From the NCBI GenBank assembly GCA_002682825.1, contig NOKP01000023.1, positions 496,001 to 560,000 on the forward strand: 64,000 bases of DNA, written 5' to 3'. This stretch comes from Neonectria sp. B-13 (taxonomy: Eukaryota > Ascomycota > Sordariomycetes > Hypocreales > Nectriaceae). The notes beneath the pieces are model-generated. The model was not told the DNA's origin, searched no databases, and saw nothing but the letters and a program-made list of their open reading frames with translations. The position numbers and the translations under genes are program-made. Positions within the stretch are counted from its first letter, which is position 1. Each line of letters starts with the position of its first letter. Below are positions 35,440 to 45,156 of the stretch, in pieces.

Positions 35440-36628
35440 GATGGCGCCATGAGTCGAAAGAGAATGGTGGTCATTAGAGGCTGGAGCTGGAAGCAACCCT
35501 GAAAGGCAGCTTCAAGGGTTGGAGGAGAGGCGAGGTGAAGCGAGGTGAAACGAGGTGAAGACGGGAGGAAAGCATGACAAAGGCACAACGCACAGCGCAC
35601 AGCGCACAGCACAATGCACGCCCCTCATGTTTGGTAGCGCGCCGTTCAGGCGGCTTGATACGTAGCATAAAACACTGTAATTGCAAACAACCTACCTAGC
35701 ATGGCGGAAACCCAAGTGAGCAGTGAGTTGGCGGGTGCACCGACTGACTTTACAGTGGAGTTTTGCGAGCATGGATTGAGCTGGGAGGGGCAGAGGGGCA
35801 ACGTGTACAGTGCGAGGCCGTCTCCATGCGCCTCGGTGTGTTTGTCCCTGCTGTGCTGTAAAGTTTCCAAGGCTAACGCTTGAGATTGGACCCGAGCCAT
35901 GCATCAGCAGTCAGGTCACTCGTTCACAGTGCCTAGAAGCCTTGTGAGTCACTGATGTGAATCACAAGCCAAGTTCATCCCAATACGACCTTGGTTGGAA
36001 TAGCAAGGGGTTCGAGTTTGGGGTCCAGATGGCGGAGTGCTGCCTGTTCACCATGAGCCGGTTGAGTTGAGTGCTGGGTGTTTCCTTGAATCCCTCCATT
36101 ATCGATGAATCACATCTGCTTACGCGGTGGGGCACCAAGCACAGCACGCGGATTGCATGCAGTCATAACCCTTAGCCACTAGCCAAGAAGCAAGGCGGCA
36201 CAGTGGGCACAGTGCCAAACCAAAAAAAAACATCTGCTTCCATTTCTAGCATTTAACCCCAGGGCAGCAGCGTCATGGCTGTTGGTGGGGCTCGAATTTT
36301 CACAACCTCTCTCCACCAAGGCCGAGTCTTTAACCCAGCACAAATCGAAACTGGTCGTCGTCAGGCACACACCCGACGACCCTCGCAATTCTTGGTGCCC
36401 AAGTCCTCCCTCGACGACCCCTAAAATCTTCACGAGTCAAAGAGGCCGTACTGCTCTTTACTCTCCCCCGGTCCACATTCACCCCCAGACTCTCGGACAC
36501 ACAAGGTTGCATACCTAGGGCCACTTAAGTCCGCAACCCCTCCAGACCGCACGACAGACGACAGACGACCGACCGGCCGACCGACCTATTCGCTACCACC
36601 ACCGCACGTCGTCCCCGAAAACATCACC
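35440..36628. other. Divergent promoter region of Yrb30-like and eRF3 genes
   Basis: About 1.2 kb between two divergently transcribed genes. It contains a short repeated motif (gaggtgaag / gcgaggtgaaacgaggtgaag, 35525-35565) and a repeated gcgcacagc (35590-35610). The eRF3 leader (36540-36628) is C/A-rich. No gene is seen. Confidence 0.6.
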
Positions 36629-38931
36629 ATGTCTGACCTCAACTCCTGGGAGGATGACCCGTCCGCTCAGGACGAGAACCTCGCTCGCCAGGCCCAGCAG
36701 CTCAACATGAACCCCGGCAACCCCGCCCCCGCGCCTGGCGGCTTCCGACCCAACGTCAACGTCGCCTCCTTCCAGCCCACTGCCCAGAACTTTCAGCCCG
36801 GCCAGTTTGGAGGCTACGCGCCCCAGTACCAGCAACAGCAACAGCAACAGCAACAACAATACTACCAGCAGGGCTTCTATCCTCAGTATGGCGGCGCCCA
36901 GCAAGGCTTCAACCAGTACAGCAACCAGGGCTATGGTGGAGCCGGTGCCGGTCTCCCCCAAGGCTATGGTATGATGCGCCAAATTCTCATTTCACCCTCA
37001 CTCCCATATTGACCTTGATGTAGGTGGTGCTCCCCAGTATGGCCAACAGCAACCCCCGCAGCCCCCTCAGCAGCCTGCCCAGGCCCAATCCGCCGCTCCC
37101 ACCATCGCCCAGCGACCGACCGACGCTCCAGCGCAGCCCGTAGCACCCAAGGAGGGTGGCGTCAAAGTCCTCAGTATCAGCGCCGATGGCTCTGCTAAGC
37201 CCCAAAAGGCCAAGGTTCTCTCTATCGGTGGTACCTCTGCCCCCGCCAAGGAGAAGGAAACCACCAAGGCTGAGCCCAGCGACGCTCCCGAGGCTGGCCA
37301 GAAGGCCACTGCCACGAAGGCGATCGAGAAGACCGGCAAAGCCGCTGCCGCCAAGTCTGGCAAGACCTCTCCAAGCCCCGCTGCCTCTGGCCGCTCTAGC
37401 CCTACGGCTGGCGAGAAGAAGGCGGCCGCTCGTGAAATCGATGCTGTCCAGAAGGAGCAGGTTGCCGATGTCGACGAGGATACACTCAAGGAAATCTACG
37501 GCAAGGAGCACGTCAACATCATCTTCATTGGTCACGTCGATGCTGGAAAGTCAACTCTCGGTGGTTCTATCCTGTATGCCACCGGCATGGTTGACGAGCG
37601 AACCATGGACAAGTACAAGAAGGAGGCCAAGGACCTTGGTCGTGAATCTTGGTACCTTTCGTGGGTCATGGATCTCAACAAGGAGGAACGATCTCAGGGA
37701 AAGACCATCGAGGTTGGCCGTGGTTTCTTCGAGACGGAGAAGCGCCGATACAGTATCCTGGACGCCCCTGGCCACAAGACATACGTCCCCAACATGATTG
37801 GAGGTGCTTCTCAGGCCGATGTAGGCATTCTGGTCATTTCAGCCCGAAAGGGTGAGTATGAGACTGGTTTCGAGCGAGGCGGCCAGACCCGCGAGCACGC
37901 CATGCTTGCCAAGACTCAGGGTGTCAACAAGCTTATCGTCGCTATCAACAAAATGGACGACCCTACTGTGGAGTGGTCCCAGGAACGATACAAGGAGTGC
38001 ACGACGAAGCTTTCTCAGTTCTTGAAGGGCACGGGATACAACCTGAAGAACGATGTCTTTTTCATGCCCCTGGCTGCCCAGCAGTCCATGGGTATCAAGA
38101 ACCGTGTCCCCAAGGATGTCGCACCCTGGTGGGATGGCCCGTCGCTACTGGAGTACCTTGATAGCATGAAGGCCCTGGAGCGTAAGCTTAACGCGCCTTT
38201 CATGTTGCCCGTCAATGGCAAGTACCGCGACATGGGTACGTTGGTGGAAGGCAAGATCGAGGCCGGTGTTGTGAAGAAGGGTATGAGCCTGATTATGATG
38301 CCGAACAAGCAGACCGTGGAGGCCGCCGCCGTTTACGGTGAGCAAGAGGAGGAAGTCCAGATGGCACAGTGTGGTGACCAGGTGCGAATTCGCCTCAAGG
38401 GCATTGAAGAGGAGGACATTCTTCCCGGCTTTGTGCTGTGCTCACCAAAGCGACTGGTGCACACTGTGGCCGAGTTTGAGGCTCAGATCCGCATTCTGGA
38501 GTTGAAGAGCATCCTGACGGCTGGATTCAACTGCGTGATGCACGTCCACTCAGCGATCGAGGAGGTGACATTTGCGGTTCTTTTGCACAAGCTACAAAAG
38601 GGGACGGGCCGCAGAAGCAAGGCCGCGCCTACGCACGCCAAGAAGGGCGAAAGCATCATTGCGCGCATGCAGGTGATTGGCGGAGCCGGCGCCGTGTGCG
38701 TGGAGAAGTTTGAGGACTATCCCCAGATGGGTCGATTCACTCTCCGAGACCAGGTTCGTTCTGCCTTCCCCATGCCCCGTCTTCGTCCCCATCCCCCCGG
38801 TCCCGGAAAAAAGGACTGCCGCGTGGGGGAACATGATGGCGGGGCTCTCAATCTCAGATCACTAACACGGCATGTAGGGACAAACCATTGCCATTGGCAA
38901 GATCACGAAGCTCCTCTTCAACGATGCTTAA
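36629..38931 (+). CDS. sup35: Translation termination factor GTPase eRF3 (Sup35)
   Basis: GTPase that acts with eRF1 to release finished polypeptides. Exons 36629-36968, 37024-38753 and 38878-38931 give 707 residues. The N-domain (1-115) is Q/N/G/Y-rich with an 11-glutamine run and QGY/QGF motifs, like the prion-forming domain of yeast Sup35. A Lys/Glu/Ala-rich middle domain extends to about 260. The EF-1A-like GTPase starts near 275: G1 GHVDAGKST (283-291), G3 DAPGHKTY (from 360) and G4 NKMDD (from 422). Beta-barrel domains 2 and 3 follow. The last exon encodes only 17 residues, GQTIAIGKITKLLFNDA, the conserved end of eRF3. Intron 1 splits the prion-like domain after QGYG. The assignment is secure; prion behaviour is inferred from composition only. 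Confidence 0.96.
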
Positions 38932-40048
38932 ATAAAAGACGATCCCCCCCGAGCCACGTCAAGATGTATGACGGAGATGAGAGGATGTATGGGAACAGCG
39001 TAAAAGGGCGTTCATCATCAGTCACCACAGGGTTTGAAAGGCGGTGTTTTTTTTTTCATACAAAAGGGAAGAACGGCACATGAGACCGGACTTGTATAGG
39101 TGATGACCACATGTGCGATGCCCTTCCACGGCCGTGAGAGAAAAGAAATCGAGACGACAGAGAAGGAGTGGGAGATGGGATGAATGCCAGGCAATCCCCG
39201 GGTATTACGTATATAGAGAAGCGGAGCTATAAAACAAAGACGATATATGATGATAGGGCGATATTTTGCTCAAGCGGTGAGGTTAATATTGGAACAAATG
39301 AGATGAATGAGAAAATGGTGGTCCTCTTAGATGTACGCAATGCTCACTCTTGTAGGCCGGTGGCACACATAGTGAGAGTTCAGAAGGGAGATGGATAGAA
39401 CAAGACAAATAAACAGACACTGGATGAAAGAAAAGCTCGAACTTCAAGTTAAGAACAGTAAAAAGAAGAGCAGCACGGCAATCGTCCGGTAACCTCGGAT
39501 GAAATTACCTCTGACGGATTACCGTGTATGATAGATTTCACAGCGTGTTGGGTATGCAAGACGAAGACCACGATGGCGGTGAGAGGCGAAGGAAGATGAA
39601 GACGGAGAGGAGATGGAAGATGGACGAAAACGGAGGCCGACTTGTTATCGTCTAAAAATGGGAGGCAGCCCATTTACCTTGGCTATCCGGGGGGGAAAGC
39701 CAGACATAGCTGGTTTGGTTGGGGGTGGTGAATCATGCAGAGTTCTGCAAGATGCAACTGCAAGGTAACAGTGGGACGGAGGGGAACATGAAGAGAACGC
39801 AGACACCCCCGTCCGTCTCGACGCCGCCCCCGCAAACCGCATCAATCTGGGCGACCGTTGCGGGTAACGGAGGGCCACGGCGTAGTTGCGAAAACGGGGC
39901 AGCGGTAACGGGGGGGGCTGGCACCTTGGGCGAGCATCTGTTAGTGAGGGTTCATGGACGAGAATGAACCGGGACGTGTCCAAGGCTGGGCGGGGGGGGG
40001 AAAGAAACCGTTGTGTTCGGAGACGGCCGGGACGGAACCAAAAGCGGT

Positions 40049-40110
40049 GACGGCCAGGGTGAGACGGCCAGGGTGAGACGACCAAGCAGAGACGACCAAG
40101 CAGAGACGAG
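40049..40110 (+). repeat. Two adjacent 14-bp tandem duplications
   Basis: The unit gacggccagggtga occurs twice in tandem and is followed immediately by accaagcagagacg twice in tandem. Non-coding context. Confidence 0.75.
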
Positions 40111-40311
40111 TCCCAAGAGACCGGGGCCGCGCGGGCAAGCGGCGGCCCAGCGGATCGGGTTAATCACACATGAATGGAACAAATTCTTCGTTGCTTCCAG
40201 GGCGTGTGGGGGGCGTGTTATGCCATGTACAAGGTGAGACGGCGACGGCAGAGCCACAGAGGCCGGCCACAGAGGCCACGGAAGGTTACCGAGCTGCCAT
40301 GGGTGTACGGC

Positions 40312-40324
40312 CGGAGATGGACGG
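40312..40324 (+). promoter_or_regulatory. CGG-N7-CGG candidate AcuK/AcuM-type site, distal
   Basis: CGG, seven bases (agatgga), CGG: the reverse complement of CCG-N7-CCG. In Aspergillus this is the target of the Zn2Cys6 pair AcuK/AcuM that activates gluconeogenic genes including PEPCK. It lies 4.8 kb from the gene and may be fortuitous. Confidence 0.2.
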
Positions 40325-43300
40325 GATCGTGAAGGCGCGGTTGCGGTTGCGGTTGCGGTGCGGATTACGGATTGCGGGTGGGGACGAGGGAGCAAGGAAC
40401 GGTCTCAGTCGGTCGGTCGGTCGGTCAGTGATTTTCTGACGGGATTGGGAGGCAACTGGAAGGTTTGGGGGTTTATCTCTAGGATCTGGGATCAAGGTGA
40501 CTGGGGTGTGATGTGAGATGTCCTGACAGCGGGATGGCGAGAGGGTGTCGTCGTTGATGTCGGAGGCTGTTTGGGGGTGGTGCGGGCGTTCGTTCTCGGG
40601 CCTCATTGCGGCGAGGCCACGTTGGTTCACGGGGATTCAACGGGGACATGGGGAAGAGGAAGGGATCGCCATCTCCCCGTTTTGCCCTTTGCTATCTGGC
40701 AGTTACTACAAGGGGGGAACGTCATCGAGGGGCGTCAAAGGTGTACGGACGGAGGCCGGGTATTGGAGTTTTACCACGTAATTCCTTCTTACGGGTACGG
40801 GCGACGGGCAGTTTCTACTAAACCATTCAAGTTACGGAAACGGGTTGGTGAAGAACGCGGAGTGGCGACTCTCTAACCTTGGGGACGGGACGCATGCCGT
40901 AGCTGGAAGTTGAGGTTGCAGACGTGCATCGCAGACTTGAAAACTTGCAGGTTGGAGGTGCAAAGGTGGTGAGGTGCAGCTCCGAGGTCAGGAAGTTAAC
41001 CGAGAAGATGGAGAAAGCAGTCCAACAAGCGCCCGCAATCAGGGATTCTCACCTTCGGAGGATGGAGAAGGGCGTGGCGATAACCACCACATTCCATCGC
41101 ACACCGTTCCAGGCCCGCGCTCCAATCTGGCACTTGCAAGCTGGGGGACAACGCAGCCCGCAGCCCGCATCGCCAAAACGTAAACGATACGGAGCCCTTG
41201 AACGACGAACGGACAGCCCGGGAGAAGTCGGGATCCCTTTGTTGGCAGCGAGCCCAGCGACAGAAGCGTCACAGCGCCTGTAAGCCAATCAGCTAGCCGC
41301 TGAACGCTGGAAAAGACACCAAAGCCAGGGGAGCCCCGGGGGGGGTTGTGCTACTGCAAGGAGGTGCGTAGTAGTCTATGTACGTACTGGCTACTGTGCT
41401 TTGTGGCTCGAAGGCACATACGTCACGGTGGTTTTCGGGTGGACATTGAGGTCGCCTTCGGGGAAAGGGTACCGAAGCGTGTCTGTTTCTGGCCTTGCAT
41501 TATCGTGGGCGGGCGACCGCGTTTGCGTGACGGGACTGTAGACGGGGGTGGATTCCCGGAACACGGGAGTTGAGAAGTGGGAGCTGGCGGGGTGTTCTGT
41601 GGGTTTACATGATGGGGTGCTTGTGGGTTAAGATGTGTTTTTTTGGTGGTTTTTGCTCGTTACTAGTACTGCGCGTGACCGGCATCTACCTAATCTTCAA
41701 ATTTGACATGATTTGATTTTTCTTTCTTCACCGAATCGTGACCATTGTTGACGGGGTTACGCACGGGGGTGAGAGGTGAAGGGGAGGTCATGTGGGAGGA
41801 CTGCGGCGTCTGGCCGGCGATGGTACCGTACTACGGAGGTACACCGTGGTACCTTGGTATTGAGACGGGACGGGGAGGACGGGGAACGGGACAGGGGCCG
41901 AAGGAGCTTGGGAAAACTTTTAGGAGGGGCGCGGGTAGCAACACAACAAGACGGTGAAGTGCTGTACCTCCTGCAGACATGTACTATGTAAGGATGACTT
42001 ACCGATTTTCCCGGGGCAGAGAGGATCGAGTCTAGAATTTGCCGGATTTTCGTGCCTTTTTTCCTTTCCAAGGGGGAGTCTCCGGGGAAGGTTTTCCATT
42101 ACCGAGATGTGGTCTCGTGAGGTGTGAGCCATGTGGTGGACGGAAATAGTAGGGTATGTTGGGTACGTAGAGAGCTCTGTGGGGCTGTCAATTTTCCGTC
42201 TGGCTTTTTTCCCCCTTCCCTTCGCTTTACATACGCCTCCCCTGAATACGGGAAGTGGCGGGATGAACTGACAGAGGCAAAAGAGAAACGACGAGACGGG
42301 CGAGGTCGTGTGCTTCGTATTTTACTTTCTGTATTGCCTGTGTGTGTGTCTGTGTGGTTCATTCGTTCTCGGGAGGTCGACTTACAAGATGGTGGCGGCT
42401 TTGGTGGTTGGTGGGCGATTAGGATTGGCGATGGGAAATCGCGGGGTAGAGAGAGGGTGGGAGGGCCGGGGAGCGTTTCTGGAGGGGGGTACTCTCCGGT
42501 ACCTCCTCGAAACTTGGGAAAGGCCTGAAGGGGGAATGGCCACGAGGGAAACCGCCCTTGCACCTGCAGAGTCGGACATGGAGACCAATGGGACTGTCTG
42601 AGGTGAGGTGAGCACACCCCTTGACCTTTTTCTTTCTCTTACCGCCCAGTTGCATGCCCGGTTGCTGCATCATCATGAAGAAAACAGTAGAGGCATTGGA
42701 TGTATTGGGGGCCCGGGGCAAGCAAAGCATGGATCAGAGATTGCAGCTGATGGACCCGCCGGGACTGGGCGGTGCAACTGCAACTTGCAACTGCAGCTAG
42801 GAATGTACAACTGGATGCATGTACCTATCAACAACGCTGATGAGCACCCGTCCCCGTCCTACCTCACGAATAGATACTGACTGTATGTACATCCCATCAA
42901 AGCTCAGGCCCGTTCTCCCTTCGGACCCGTGCCGTGGCGGTGGGTTTATTCGATTTTTTTTTCGTCACGTCCGGTGACCTGCTGGTGACCGCCGGGTGAC
43001 CTCCGCTCCACTGCACTCCACGTCGTCGCTGTCCTGCCCACGAACCTGACCGGGGAAAGACAAGTTCGGCATTGGGGGGGAGACACTTGGCGGCTGGGCC
43101 TTTGCTTTTGCTTCCCGTCCTCCGCAATCTCAGCCCTAGCTGGTTTTCTGGTTTCTTGGGGTCAATTCCCCCTTGTCCCGCCTTCGTATGTATCGGCCAG
43201 CGGACCCGCGCTTTCTCATGCGCCCCGGAGACTTTCCGTTTCGCTGGCCCGGGCTCGACGGACATGGCAGTCGGCGTGTGCTGTGCTGTTCTGTTGATTT

Positions 43301-43586
43301 CTTTTGGTTTGTTTTCGTTTTGCGAAATGCGCACCGACCGGCCAGGTTTTTCAATTTGCAGGTTGTGACAAAGAGCCGATACCCTTCTTGCCCGTTGTTT
43401 TACGTACCGGGTACTCCGTCAACGTCCAACCGGCCTGTCAATTGTCTTACTTTGGGTCGTCGTTGTTGCAAGGTGACACCCCCCCTGGTCCCTCGATTGC
43501 CCGTTAGGTCGTCACATCCTCGGTCCCAGCCAATAGATTCATTCCCTTAGCCTGGATGCTTTGGAGGTTGTGCAGCTTTTTGCAGG

Positions 43587-43599
43587 CCGCGCCGTACCG
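43587..43599 (+). promoter_or_regulatory. CCG-N7-CCG candidate AcuK/AcuM-type site
   Basis: CCG, seven bases (cgccgta), CCG, about 1.55 kb upstream of the PEPCK start codon. The motif match is exact; the regulatory role is inferred from the known control of acuF in Aspergillus nidulans. Confidence 0.35.
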
Positions 43600-44999
43600 G
43601 ATCCAGTCCATTAGTCCGTCCGGGCCAACTAGAAGGTAGCCAGCATTCATCCAGCATTCATCCTCCACTATCATCATCATCATCATCGTCACCATCAGCA
43701 ACGACAAACTCCGTGATTGTGCAACGGCTCCCTGTCCACCCCGGGTTTTTTGAGGCCTGATTTCCTTTTCCCTTGGTACATCTCATCACATCACGCCCCT
43801 CCAGCTTCTTCTTTCTCCCCTGCGGCCAGCGGTCTCCCCGGCCGCGCCGTGCTCCGCCGAGACAGTGGAGTCGAAGTCTAAGGGAGAAGAAGCCAGGGGA
43901 CGCGGCTACGAACCTAGAACTCGCCTCCCTGGCAGGTATCGTGGATGTACTCGGAATGTTCCAGGCCGCCACACCTCCCAAGTCGGGACTCTAAGGTGTA
44001 GGTACTCCCGTAGTTTTGGAGGGGGCGGAGACCCGACTAACCCATGTAATAGTACGGAGTACATGTTGCTCGTGTGGCATCTTAGTCGAGAACATCGCGT
44101 CTCGATTTCCTGCCATTATCTAATGAGTCGACATTTTTACGGAATGGTGCGGCTGCAGGTTGCCTTGGCCTTTTGCGGAGGGAGAGAGTAGCATTTGATT
44201 TTGCGCCTTGCCATTGACCGGCGATCATGACGACAGGCCTGATAATCTTGATGGCAGACTGTGGCCTGGCCAGCCAAACGCAGAGAGCCAGAACGTCAGC
44301 GTAGGGAAGGCGCGCTTCAAAAGGAAAAGGAGGACTCGGGCGGACGGGAGACGCAGACAGAACTTGACAACCTCATCATCATCATCAACACCACCTCTAG
44401 CAAACGCCCTAAGAAAAAGCCCAGTAAAAGAAACAGCACGTTGTCTGCAACACGGCGCGCCCAACAACACCGTTAGCCAAGCATCGTCGACCTGCAAAAG
44501 ACGCCATCCACTCGGCATCATCCATCATCTAGCATCCAGCATCTTCCTCCGCGCTCTCCACCATCTCACATCCCTCCCTCGCCCCTTGTCCTCCATCTCT
44601 CCTGCATCGTCCGCATCTCCCCTCCTTTTCCCGTGCACCAGAGGCTTCGTCTCCGCCGAACGGGACCTGGAATCCGGAAGGGCCCCGATTCTTTTCAGAC
44701 TCTGACTACGGCTGACCGGGGTTCCTGCCCACACTCGTCTTGTACCTCTCCTCCCGCGACAACGACGCCGAAGGCAACACACAAGCACACACACTGGCGT
44801 CACGGTACCAAGAAATCCTTTCCGGTTTCATTTCGTGCCCGTCACCTGCGACGCCTCGCCGACTCCACCTCGCGCTTGTCCCCAGCCGTCCCAGCACGCC
44901 CAGAGCCTCTTGCCATCTCCATCCTCGGTTTCAACCCTCCCAAGCCTCCCAGGCGGGCACTATCTGGCGTCCCCACTGTGGAGAAGTACACCGCGGCAT

Positions 45000-45012
45000 C
45001 CGCACCCCCCCG
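45000..45012 (+). promoter_or_regulatory. CCG-N7-CCG near the PEPCK leader
   Basis: CCG, seven bases (caccccc), CCG, 46 bases before the upstream ATG at 45058. It lies in a C-rich run, so a chance match is plausible, and it may be inside the transcript. Confidence 0.25.
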
Positions 45013-45156
45013 GCGTGGTCTTTCGAATCTCGAGCTGCTCGCAAACCTTTAATAACCATGAGGGACCCCGTCTTCAGAACTGCTTCTCCATTCAAAGATC
45101 CCAAATTCAAAGGTCACAGGTCCCAGATACAGGCTTCAGGTCCCGATTTGTGCAAG

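Larger units (their letters stand above)
38932..45156. other. Six-kilobase gene-poor region upstream of the PEPCK gene
   Basis: Begins with the eRF3 3' flank and then runs through about 5 kb with no supportable gene. Open frames are present on both strands but are low-complexity, proline/arginine-rich and mutually overlapping. Tandem repeats lie at 40049-40110, about 40336-40362 (GCGGTT units) and 40407-40428 (GGTC units). Three CCG-N7-CCG sites are noted separately. Lineage-specific short genes or a non-coding transcript cannot be excluded. Confidence 0.5.

Noticed and set aside
42099..42617. 172-codon minus-strand Pro/Ser-rich frame in the 6-kb gap
   Set aside because: Low complexity, overlaps other open frames on both strands and lacks recognisable features.
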